A stretch of DNA of 8,957 bases from contig CALZJV010000429.1 in NCBI GenBank assembly GCA_945787595.1, forward strand, positions 1 to 8,957, read 5' to 3'. Within the stretch, counting starts at the first letter, position 1, and the number at the start of each line of letters is the position of its first letter. Source of the stretch: an uncultured Desulfobacterales bacterium (GTDB taxonomy: Bacteria; Desulfobacterota; Desulfobacteria; Desulfobacterales; JAFDCJ01). The notes under the pieces are model-generated. The model saw only the letters and a list, made by a program, of their open reading frames with translations, ran no database searches and was not told where the DNA came from. Of this stretch, positions 1-6,490 are shown piece by piece. Made by a program: the position numbers and the translations under genes.

Positions 1-792
1 CATTACCACCTGCTTGTTAGAACCCGGCGAGCGAATTTAAAAAAGGCAATGCAGTGGTTCGGCACCACCTACACCCAGCGGTTTAATCGGCGGCATGTTC
101 GCAGCGGCCATTTATTTCAGGGTCGCTACAAAAGTATTATCATCCAAAATGATGCCTACCTGCTTCAGCTTTCCTGCTATATCCATCGCAACCCACTGAG
201 AGCCGGAATAGTCAAGCGGCTATCCGGTTACCGCTGGAGCAGTTACAATGTTTATGCCTATGGTCGAAAATTTCCCAAGTGGGTATCAACCGGCCTGATA
301 TTATCCCAATTTACCGGCGTCCAGGACTGCCATCGGAGCTATCGTCAGAAAGTTCAAAAGTATGGGTCTGAAGAAAAACGTCTCTTCGAAGATTTACGGC
401 ACGGTTTAAATTTAGGATCGCAACAATTCGTTGAAAAAATTCGAAAAAGATATACACCCGCAAAGCCTGAGTTATCGTTACCACAACAGAGGCAAGTCGC
501 TAAGGCCTTTGATCCAAAAAGCTACTTGCGCAGGGCGGAACAAATATTTAAATGTGACATCGCACACTTTGTACACACCAAAAGGCTATCGGGAGCCGAA
601 AAGGAAATCCGTGATATACTCGTCTATGGTATCTGGAGGACTGGTCAATTAAAAAATGAACAAATCGGCAATCTATTTGGGATGAGTTATTCAGGGGTCA
701 GTCACGCGGTAAAATCAGTAAAACTAAATTTAGCAAAACGTCGACTATTACAGGCTAAATTCGATCAGCTAAATTCACTATTCGAGCTGTAA
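1..792 (+). CDS. REP-associated tyrosine transposase (RAYT, Y1_Tnp family), 5' end outside window
   Basis: This is a single-strand DNA transposase-like protein of the Y1/HUH superfamily; relatives nick and rejoin DNA at REP hairpins. The frame is open from base 1, and the first three codons encode His-Tyr-His, the HUH metal-binding motif, so the gene starts upstream and the internal ATG at 49 is not the true start. About 263 residues are visible. HLFQGRYK lies at visible residues 37-44 and YIHRNP at 60-65; Tyr60 is the likely nucleophile by analogy with the family. The C-terminus (about residues 200-260) carries a helix-turn-helix resembling the DnaA C-terminal domain, with the FGMSYSGVS core typical of long RAYTs. 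No terminal repeats are evident, as expected for a RAYT rather than a classical IS. Family call firm; activity unknown. Confidence 0.9.
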   Translation, partial: HYHLLVRTRRANLKKAMQWFGTTYTQRFNRRHVRSGHLFQGRYKSIIIQNDAYLLQLSCYIHRNPLRAGIVKRLSGYRWSSYNVYAYGRKFPKWVSTGLILSQFTGVQDCHRSYRQKVQKYGSEEKRLFEDLRHGLNLGSQQFVEKIRKRYTPAKPELSLPQQRQVAKAFDPKSYLRRAEQIFKCDIAHFVHTKRLSGAEKEIRDILVYGIWRTGQLKNEQIGNLFGMSYSGVSHAVKSVKLNLAKRRLLQAKFDQLNSLFEL

Positions 793-906
793 CCCTATTT
801 CTCCTTTAAGACAGCGTGGGCCTATTTTGTGTGTATCGCGAAACTAGATGGTATGGCACAAAAAGCCCGCCAGCCAGGCTACTGCAGACAACCTAAATTG
901 TCGCGT

Positions 907-935
907 GGCTGATTAGCAGAGTTATGCTAGCAGCC
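907..935 (+). repeat. Imperfect hairpin, possible REP-like element
   Basis: An inverted repeat pairs GGCTG (907-911) with CAGCC (931-935), then TAGC (914-917) with GCTA (926-929), with a small internal loop and an 8-nt terminal loop. It lies in the 213-nt gap between the RAYT gene and the next gene. RAYTs often have REP hairpins beside them, so this is a candidate substrate. Only one copy is visible, and a chance hairpin is possible. I see no other convincing element in this gap. Confidence 0.25.
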
Positions 936-1005
936 GGGGCGAGCAAATCGCCAAATAAATATGCAACACCGCTTGATAGGGAACGCTGGAAACTGAGGAG
1001 CTTCT

Positions 1006-1638
1006 GTGAGCAATTCTCCAACCATTCGAATAGTGCGAGGACAAGAGTGCAGGGACGATCCTTGTGCTGCGCTGCAGGAATTAGCGGCTCAAAATTATGG
1101 GCCTTCACTTGCCCTTCCGGTTTCACGCCTTAGAATTTGGTATGAGAAGAACACCTCTATATTTAGAATTGCAATGACGTCAGAAAATATGGTTGTCGGA
1201 TATATCTTATCCCTTCCTCTTTTTGCAAAAATATTTGAGCAGACAATTGATCCTGATTTCCAGGAGAGTTCTATTACTGCGGCAGATATCGATGCCTCAT
1301 TAATTTCCGCTACCGGCGGTATTTTCATATCCTCCATAGCGGTAGCTCCTGAATATCAGAAGCTGTCTCCAGCATCGCTTCTCCTGCGCCTGGCTCTCAT
1401 AGAGGATCTCATTCGTGAATGCTCCGAGGAGAATCAAACGGTTCGGGTCTCAGCTCAGACACTCTCGGCAGAAGGAGAAGCTTGTATGGGATCCCTCGGA
1501 TTGAAGGCCTGCGGCTTCACAACTTCGGGATGGAAAATATATTATGGTATGTTAGGGAGAGCTGATTTGCGCGGTATCCAAAGGGAACTACAGCAGAAAG
1601 TTACAGCCCGTTTCAACCGAGCGGGATATGAAATCTAA
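1006..1638 (+). CDS. GNAT-like N-acetyltransferase
   Basis: This 210-residue protein probably has the GNAT acyl-CoA fold; the acceptor cannot be told. The start is a GTG preceded by GAGGAG at 995-1000, 5 nt away. A hydrophobic beta strand running into an amphipathic helix at about residues 106-134 (FISSIAVAPEYQKLSPASLLL) looks like GNAT motif A, where acetyl-CoA binds. The usual Q/R-x-x-G-x-G/A pyrophosphate loop is degenerate: Q118-K-L-S-P-A lacks the first glycine. A segment around 163-182 (LGLKACGFTTSGWKIYYGML) resembles motif B. The next gene starts 11 nt after the stop, so the two are probably co-transcribed. With the weak loop, it could be an inactive or divergent GNAT. No close family is recognised. 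Confidence 0.65.
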   Translation: MSNSPTIRIVRGQECRDDPCAALQELAAQNYGPSLALPVSRLRIWYEKNTSIFRIAMTSENMVVGYILSLPLFAKIFEQTIDPDFQESSITAADIDASLISATGGIFISSIAVAPEYQKLSPASLLLRLALIEDLIRECSEENQTVRVSAQTLSAEGEACMGSLGLKACGFTTSGWKIYYGMLGRADLRGIQRELQQKVTARFNRAGYEI

Positions 1639-1649
1639 GGAGAAATGGA

Positions 1650-2024
1650 ATGAACCCTGATTATGAAAGAGGCTATAAGCAGTTTGCTAAAATGATTGGT
1701 GAAGAAAATATTGAGTCATTGGTTGCTCGTTTTCGTTCAGTGTGCCCGGATTTCGAGGAAGAAGTGATCACTGTTTTAGGCGGCAGGATCTGGACCCGTG
1801 GCGCAATAGATCTTAAGACAAGGTCGCTTTGCAGTATTTGCGTGTTGGCAGCATTAGGTCGACAAAATGCGTTGAAGCTTAATTTTAAGATGGCTTTGCG
1901 CAACGGAGCTCAAGTATCGGAAATATTTGAAGCCATTTTTCAAGTCGCTGCTTACGCCGGCTTCGCGGCTGCTTGGGATGCATTGGAAAAATTGGCTGAA
2001 GTATTGGACGAGGATGCAGCATAA
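1650..2024 (+). CDS. Carboxymuconolactone decarboxylase-family protein (AhpD-like fold)
   Basis: This small all-helical protein of 124 residues resembles PcaC-type gamma-carboxymuconolactone decarboxylase; homologous segments are DLKTRSLCSICVLAALG (about 54-70) and QVAAYAGFAAAWDALEKLAEVL (about 98-119). AAGGAG at 1637-1642 lies 7 nt before the ATG; a nearer ATG at 1645 runs straight into a stop. The family commonly has a His in the helix aligned with LKLNFKMALRNG, but here it is Asn78, so true decarboxylase activity is doubtful. Two cysteines (C61, C64; CSIC) occur earlier than the usual AhpD redox CxxC position. It overlaps no other gene and follows the GNAT-like gene closely. It ends 3 nt before a tRNA-like fragment. 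Family call fairly sure; reaction unknown. Confidence 0.8.
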   Translation: MNPDYERGYKQFAKMIGEENIESLVARFRSVCPDFEEEVITVLGGRIWTRGAIDLKTRSLCSICVLAALGRQNALKLNFKMALRNGAQVSEIFEAIFQVAAYAGFAAAWDALEKLAEVLDEDAA

Positions 2025-2027
2025 AAG

Positions 2028-2063
2028 CTCAGGGTCGGCTGTTCGATTCCGTCCATCGGCACC
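2028..2063 (+). other. tRNA-Thr 3' fragment, putative attachment site of an integrative element
   Basis: The segment reads like the 3' part of a tRNA. CTCAG (2028-2032) fits the 3' strand of an anticodon stem and GGTC fits a variable region. The T-arm is GGCTG / TTCGATT loop / CCGTC (2037-2053), the acceptor strand is CATCGGC (2054-2060), the discriminator is A, and CC follows. An acceptor ending CATCGGCACC implies a 5' strand beginning GCCGATG, typical of bacterial tRNA-Thr. No 5' half lies upstream, where the coding sequence ends at 2024. The T-stem has one mismatch (T2040-C2050) and one G-U pair. Tyrosine-recombinase islands commonly integrate at tRNA 3' ends and leave such a displaced copy. 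The tRNA identity is from memory of tRNA-Thr consensus, not a search. Confidence 0.6.
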
Positions 2064-2078
2064 GGCATTTTTCAATTT

Positions 2079-2116
2079 AGGATACCGGAAATCGAGCGGC
2101 ATCCTTTTTATTTTTT
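2079..2116 (+). terminator. Rho-independent terminator after the tRNA fragment
   Basis: AGGATACC (2079-2086) pairs with GGCATCCT (2098-2105) with one mismatch and an 11-nt loop. A T-rich tail follows (T2105-2109, A, T2111-2116). It sits 16 nt past the tRNA-like 3' end, where a tRNA operon terminator is expected, and it could also terminate the GNAT/CMD pair. Confidence 0.7.
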
Positions 2117-2188
2117 CACAAATTAAGCCTTTGGATGGGCTCTAAGTAACAAGTAGTTATAGCCTTGGATAGACACTAATTAAGCCGG

Positions 2189-2202
2189 GTCGGTTAACTG
2201 AC
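2189..2202. promoter_or_regulatory. 14-nt near-perfect palindrome upstream of the VOC gene
   Basis: GTCGGTTAACTGAC is self-complementary apart from one G-T position and is centred on GTTAAC. It lies about 80 nt before the VOC gene start in an otherwise featureless spacer, and could be an operator for a small dimeric regulator. A short direct repeat (AATTAAGCC at 2121 and 2178) occurs nearby. No promoter could be assigned with confidence. Chance occurrence is plausible. Confidence 0.2.
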
Positions 2203-2279
2203 GATGAAAGAACGATTAAAGAGTCACACACCGTAAAAGGGGCTCAGTACATACTCGGATTGAAAATGAGGTAATGCTT

Positions 2280-2642
2280 ATGAAACCCAAATTTATACCG
2301 GGTAAAAATTTAGCAATGAAAGTGCCTGTTCATGAGTTCGATAGGACGGTTGCTTTCTATCGGAATATTTTAGGTTTTGAAGAAGTTGAAGTGCCATCAC
2401 AAGACGATATCGAAGCAGTTATATTCAAATTTGGAGATAAAAACCTCTGGATCGATAAAATCACTGGAATTAGCCAGGCTGAAGTCTGGTTAGAAATCGT
2501 TACTGAAGATATTGAAGCAGCGTCCAGACACTTTGAAGAAAATAATTGTATCAGAAGAGATGAAATTGAGCCCTTGCCGGAAGGATTTAAAGGATTCTGG
2601 ATAGCTAATCCAGCGAATATTATTCATCTTGTTACTGAGTAA
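2280..2642 (+). CDS. VOC/glyoxalase-fold protein
   Basis: This small protein has the vicinal-oxygen-chelate (glyoxalase/bleomycin-resistance/dioxygenase) fold; its substrate is unknown. Two ATGs are in frame, at 2274 and 2280. I choose 2280 because GAGGT at 2268-2272 lies 7 nt before it but only 1 nt before the other; this gives 120 residues, a usual length for one VOC domain pair. NLAMKVPVHEFDRTVAFYRNILGFE near the N-terminus is the classic first beta-alpha unit. A second half contains VWLEIVTEDIEAASRHFEEN, and the terminal strand is IIHLVTE. The glutamate in WLEIV and residues in the last strand are candidate metal ligands. It is a single gene convergent with the pyruvate kinase locus, and the 30-nt gap shows no obvious terminator. 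Confidence 0.85.
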   Translation: MKPKFIPGKNLAMKVPVHEFDRTVAFYRNILGFEEVEVPSQDDIEAVIFKFGDKNLWIDKITGISQAEVWLEIVTEDIEAASRHFEENNCIRRDEIEPLPEGFKGFWIANPANIIHLVTE

Positions 2643-2672
2643 AGAACATTTTAAGTTATCCGAGAGATTTAA

Positions 2673-4015
2673 TTATTCCCGCCTGAGATCGATGATTTCC
2701 ATCCGATTGTTGCGGTCCGGATGTCTGGTTGAAGGCCCTTCGGTCAGCACGACCAGATCTTCTTTGATTTCGTAGGACTGGAGCCAACCTTTCATCCAAG
2801 ATTTCCAGTCTTCCGGATGATCAGGTTCGTGTACCGGCCAGACACCGTAGGAAAACATCAGATCCTGAATGGTTTTTTCCTGGGCACTGACGGCGGTGAT
2901 CCAGACGGGCAGCTTGAAACGGGCAATACTTCTAGCGGTGGCTCCACTGTGGGTCGGAACGATCACGGTAGCCGGTGTAATCCGGTTCAAAGTGGTCTCT
3001 ACACTCGAGGCAATCAGATCTTCTATTTTAATTTGGTCGTCTTTGCGATTTGTTGGCAGGACTTGCCGGCTGGAGTAGACTGCACGATGGGGCTCTATGG
3101 CAGTGGCGATTTTTGCCAGCATGGCCACGGCTTCAACCGGATACTCTCCCATGGCAGATTCGCCGGATAGCATGACGCAGTCGGTTCCGTCCAGGATCGC
3201 ATTGGCCACATCGGTGGCTTCCGCCCGGGTCGGGCGGCGGTTGGTGGTCATGGATTCCAGCATTTGGGTGGCCGTGATCACCGGTTTTCCCAGCAGGTTG
3301 GCCTGACGCATGATATTTTTTTGTACCACCGCAATTTTTTCGATGGGTATTTCGACCCCCAGATCACCGCGGGCGATCATGATGCCGTCGGCGGCCCGAA
3401 GAATGTCATCCAGATGATTGCGGGCCCCGGCGCGCTCGATTTTAGCAATAATGAACGGATTGTGCCCCAGGTTGGTTGCAGCTTCTCGAACCGCATCAAT
3501 GTCGGCTCCGGTTTCGACAAAGGATTGACTGACGGCATCGACGCCGTTGAACGCAGTCTACCGCCGACAAGCACTTTGCAGTGAACATCGGTTCCAGCGA
3601 TTCTATCCACTTCCAACTCAACGTAACCATCGTTTATATATAGTTTGTCACCGGGTCTTACTGCTTTGGGCAGGGGCGAAAAGCTCACTGAAACACGACC
3701 GGCATCACCGACCATCTCTTCGGTGGTCAGGGTAAATGAATCGCCGGGCTTTAATTGGACCGGTTCCCCGGCAATTTGACCGATTCGCATTTTGGGTCCG
3801 GGAAGATCGGCCATTATGGCCACGTGTCTACCGGTCGCTTGCGATGCCGCCCTGACTCTTTGGATGGTTTTCTGGTGACTGGGAAAATCGCCGTGGGAAA
3901 AGTTAAGCCGTACAACGTTCATGCCGGCTAAGAGCATCTGCTGCAGAATTGCCGGGGAATCCGAAGCCGGACCGACGGTGCAGACCAGTTTGGTTTTATT
4001 GGCAGGAAATGCCAT
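2673..4015 (-). pseudogene. pyk: Pyruvate kinase, interrupted by an out-of-frame internal deletion
   Basis: Pyruvate kinase makes pyruvate and ATP from phosphoenolpyruvate and ADP. The ATG at 4015 has a strong ribosome site (AAGGAGGA at 4028-4021). The N-terminal part has KTKLVCTVGPAS (7-18), NVVRLNFSHG (33-42), DLPGPKMRIG (70-79) and the B-domain LYINDG. At codon 156 (about 3549) the frame jumps. The -1/+1-shifted frame continues with NGVDAVSQSFVETGADIDAV, the catalytic KIERAGA, ARGDLG, TQMLESM, PTRAEATDVANAILDGTDCVMLSGESA and a C-terminal regulatory domain to the stop at 2673. About 30 codons plus one base are missing, including the conserved RKGxNLPG region. The pieces total about 446 residues versus about 475 normally. 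It lies downstream of the phosphoglucomutase gene. Either it is genuinely decayed or the assembly dropped sequence; all other motifs are intact, suggesting a recent event. Confidence 0.88.
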
Positions 4016-4033
4016 GAATTTCCTCCTTGTTAT

Positions 4034-4068
4034 CAGAAGACAGATGACAGAGAACAGAAAACAGATAG
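4034..4068 (+). repeat. Heptanucleotide tandem repeat, left array (5 units)
   Basis: Five consecutive 7-nt units, each beginning CAGA on the plus strand (CAGAAGA, CAGATGA, CAGAGAA, CAGAAAA, CAGATAG). The array starts 5 nt upstream of the pyruvate kinase ribosome-binding site as read on the minus strand. It is the reverse complement of the pattern in the array at 4254-4337. Confidence 0.85.
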
Positions 4069-4152
4069 ATGATGCCAGGAGTTAGCACAGCCGCTGGACG
4101 CCTGAGAGGCCAGTTTATTCGAAAAAGAAATTCTGGCTTTGTGTGAAAAATT

Positions 4153-4184
4153 ATTGTAGTTTCATTCCAGGTTTCAACTGTCAA
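4153..4184 (-). promoter_or_regulatory. Possible sigma-70 promoter for pyruvate kinase
   Basis: On the minus strand TTGACA (4184-4179) is followed after 20 nt by TACAAT (4158-4153). The hexamers are good but the spacer is longer than the preferred 17 nt, so the call is weak. It would give a leader of roughly 140 nt that contains only the left heptad array. Confidence 0.3.
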
Positions 4185-4192
4185 GTTCCAGA

Positions 4193-4242
4193 TGACAAAA
4201 ACTCGGTGAACAGAATCAATTTCAATTTTCTAGTTTTTGTCA
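4193..4242. repeat. 11-bp perfect inverted repeat in the spacer
   Basis: TGACAAAAACT (4193-4203) is the exact reverse complement of AGTTTTTGTCA (4232-4242), with 28 nt between. It is nested inside the two opposed heptad arrays. No T-tract follows on either strand, so it is not a standard terminator; it could be a bipartite protein site or part of a small mobile repeat. Confidence 0.55.
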
Positions 4243-4253
4243 CAGCGTATTTG

Positions 4254-4337
4254 TTTTCTGTCTTCTGTTCTCTGACTTCTGTCTTCTGTTCTCTGCTCTC
4301 TGACCTCTGTTCTCTGTTCTCTGTCATCTGGCTTCTG
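4254..4337 (+). repeat. Heptanucleotide tandem repeat, right array (12 units)
   Basis: Twelve uninterrupted 7-nt units all end in CTG on the plus strand: TTTTCTG, TCTTCTG, TTCTCTG, ACTTCTG, TCTTCTG, TTCTCTG, CTCTCTG, ACCTCTG, TTCTCTG, TTCTCTG, TCATCTG, GCTTCTG. The array ends 5 nt from the stop codon of the phosphohexomutase gene. Its last three units are a 20/21 match to the reverse complement of the first three units at 4034-4054, making a 304-bp segment bounded by inverted copies. The pattern keeps strict 7-nt phase but is not coding. Confidence 0.9.
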
Positions 4338-4342
4338 GCTGA

Positions 4343-6466
4343 TTACTTCAAATCTAAATACTCCAGGATGCCCGCCTTGTATTTCTCCTTGAATGCCTTG
4401 TCTATTTTTTCGACCGGATTGGCCCCCAGAAATAACAACAATTTCTCCAGCTTATTTTTTCTGGCCTCGGCATCGGCAGTATTTTTTAGATTTACGATCT
4501 CATCTTCGATTTCAAAATATTTTAGCTTGTCCTCCAACGGCAGCTGCCAAAACAGTAAAAAACCACGCTCCGGAAAATCCACTTCCAGCAGTCGATAACA
4601 GTATTGCATGATTGTTCTCTCCAGCTTGCGACGAATCGCGACGATTTTCGCTTTTTCGTCTTCCAGTCTTTCAGGCTGGCACGGCTTTCCAGCCACCTCC
4701 AAATACATTTTTATTTTAGGCTCGGTGCCCGAAGGCCGCACTGTTATTTTTATTGCGGTCGTCTCCGGCAGGTTGTCAATGTAATAAATCAGCATATTTC
4801 TGGCGGAAGTATCTGTTTTTGACAGATGGGGCTGGGGATCTCCCTGGCGGCGATCCAATCGATTTTTAACACTGAAGAAATCAAATGATTCGATTTTCGT
4901 GTTTCTCAAATGATCCATAATAAGGCCGATCTGTTCCATGCCTTTGGCCCCCAATAACCGGATTTCGGTCAGATAATTGTGACAGTAGCCGTAGGTTGAA
5001 TAGATGTCGTTGAGATCATCCAGCAGGGTTTTTTGCTGCTTTTTTAACTCGGCGGCATGTTCGCATAACCAGATGGCCGCGCAGGCCGCATCTTTATCAC
5101 GGGCGTAGTTGCCGGTGAGATATCCGTGGCTTTCTTCGGCCCCAAAAATAAAATCATTGATTTTCCCCTCTTTTTCAATTTTATTCATTTCATCAGCGAT
5201 ATATTTGAAACCGACCAGAAGATCGCCGATGCATTGGACACCGTTTCCCAGGGCGATTTTTTGCATCAGTGAAGTGGTAACATCCGTTTTGATAACAACA
5301 CTGTTCGGGTTGAGGCGGCCACTGGATCTGTATTTTGAAATTGCGTAGTTGGTCAGGATGATTCCGATTTCGTTTCCGGTCAGAAACTGCCATGAGCCTT
5401 TGTGATTTATCATCACACCAATTCGGTCGGCATCCGGATCTGTGCTGATTAAAATATCGGCATTCACTTTGCGGACAAACGGCAGAGAGTTGTCAAAAGA
5501 CTCAATCACTTCGGGGTTCGGAATGTTAAAGGTAACATTCTCAAATGCTCCACTCAAATTCGATGTCTGGGGATCAAGCGTAACATCAAAATCCAGTTTC
5601 CTTAAAATCGGATATACCGATGTGATGCCGGTTCCATGCAGCGGCGAGTAGACTATCTTCAATTCCCGCTCTCCCGATAAGGACACCGCGCCAACCACAT
5701 CATAATAGGCATTGTCGACCCGTTCATCGATAAATTCAATCACGCCTTTTTCTTTTGCTTCATCAACATCGACAGCTTTTATCTCCGTAACATTTCCGGT
5801 AACTTCGTCGACCAGAATTTGATCATCGGGCGGAATCAGTTGCCCGCCATACTGATCGTATACTTTCTTACCGTTGTCAGTGGGAAGGTTGTGACTGGCG
5901 CTGAACATATCACCGGAAACGGCGTTTAAGTGGCGAATCGCATAGGAAAGCTCCGGTGTACTTCTCTCTTCTTTGAACATATAAACCTTAATTTCGTTTG
6001 CGGCGTAGACGGCCGCGGCGGCGTTGGCCAGCCGGGGACCGTCAAGGTTCGTGACGGGATTGGCACACGTTTCATCATATATTCCTTTTTGGGTGTATCT
6101 TCTGACATCAAACGCCAGCACAATTCCTCGTCGCTTGGCATCCTCACCGTACTGCCGTAGCAGGTACTGGGAATGCCCCTGGGCCGATGCCTGTATGGTC
6201 CAGGTGTTGATTCGGTTGGGACCGACACCGACCAGTCCTCTCCTCCCGCCGGTGCCGAAGGGGATCACCTGATAAAAGGAATCCAGCAGAAAATTCCATT
6301 TTTTTGCTTCAATCAAATACGCAATTGGGGGAACATAGTCCTTGAAAGAATCATCGTTTAACCAGGTTTCCAACCACTTTAGTGCCGAGTTGACGTACCT
6401 TTTCGATACCTCCAAACTGTTGAACCCATTTTTGGTTTTATCTAGCAGTGCTTTTGCGTTAGTCAT
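4343..6466 (-). CDS. Phospho-sugar mutase (phosphoglucomutase/phosphomannomutase), with C-terminal extension
   Basis: This alpha-D-phosphohexomutase most likely interconverts glucose 1-phosphate and glucose 6-phosphate in the cytosol. The 707-residue protein has the family's landmarks in order: GTGGRRG (71-77); the phosphoserine loop SASHNLPTDNGKK, with Ser191 as the phosphorylated residue; the metal loop DPDADR (343-348); the sugar-binding GAEESHG (442-448); and the phosphate-binding RPSGTEPK (577-584). The loop has Leu instead of the usual Pro after SHN. PgcA-like bacterial relatives are about 580 residues long; here about 100 helical, charged residues follow the last domain (608-707). AGAGGA lies 5 nt before the ATG. 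The start is 24 nt after the phosphorylase stop, so the two form an operon, and the product of that enzyme is its substrate. Mutase assignment firm; exact sugar inferred. Confidence 0.93.
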   Translation of the reverse strand: MTNAKALLDKTKNGFNSLEVSKRYVNSALKWLETWLNDDSFKDYVPPIAYLIEAKKWNFLLDSFYQVIPFGTGGRRGLVGVGPNRINTWTIQASAQGHSQYLLRQYGEDAKRRGIVLAFDVRRYTQKGIYDETCANPVTNLDGPRLANAAAAVYAANEIKVYMFKEERSTPELSYAIRHLNAVSGDMFSASHNLPTDNGKKVYDQYGGQLIPPDDQILVDEVTGNVTEIKAVDVDEAKEKGVIEFIDERVDNAYYDVVGAVSLSGERELKIVYSPLHGTGITSVYPILRKLDFDVTLDPQTSNLSGAFENVTFNIPNPEVIESFDNSLPFVRKVNADILISTDPDADRIGVMINHKGSWQFLTGNEIGIILTNYAISKYRSSGRLNPNSVVIKTDVTTSLMQKIALGNGVQCIGDLLVGFKYIADEMNKIEKEGKINDFIFGAEESHGYLTGNYARDKDAACAAIWLCEHAAELKKQQKTLLDDLNDIYSTYGYCHNYLTEIRLLGAKGMEQIGLIMDHLRNTKIESFDFFSVKNRLDRRQGDPQPHLSKTDTSARNMLIYYIDNLPETTAIKITVRPSGTEPKIKMYLEVAGKPCQPERLEDEKAKIVAIRRKLERTIMQYCYRLLEVDFPERGFLLFWQLPLEDKLKYFEIEDEIVNLKNTADAEARKNKLEKLLLFLGANPVEKIDKAFKEKYKAGILEYLDLK

Positions 6467-6490
6467 TTGAGTCCTCTTTCTTCGTATTAT

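Noticed and set aside
893..1126. Minus-strand open frame of 77 codons
   Set aside because: It overlaps the start of the better supported GNAT-like gene, has no good ribosome site and no recognisable motif.
2020..2063. Intact tRNA gene
   Set aside because: There is no D-arm, anticodon loop or matching 5' acceptor strand upstream; that space is occupied by the end of the CMD-family gene.
3377..3547. Reading the out-of-frame tail after codon 156 as a novel domain
   Set aside because: The shifted frame over the same bases gives perfect pyruvate kinase sequence, so the tail is frameshift nonsense.
2817..3584. Several plus-strand open frames opposite pyruvate kinase
   Set aside because: They are antisense shadows of a gene whose motifs are clear on the minus strand.
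4254..4337. Possible CRISPR array
   Set aside because: The units are contiguous 7-mers without spacers, far shorter than CRISPR repeats, and no cas gene is near.
4143..4598. Plus-strand open frame of 151 codons
   Set aside because: It runs through the heptad array (giving a Ser/Leu/Phe/Cys-rich low-complexity stretch) and then antisense to the mutase gene; no ribosome site or family resemblance.
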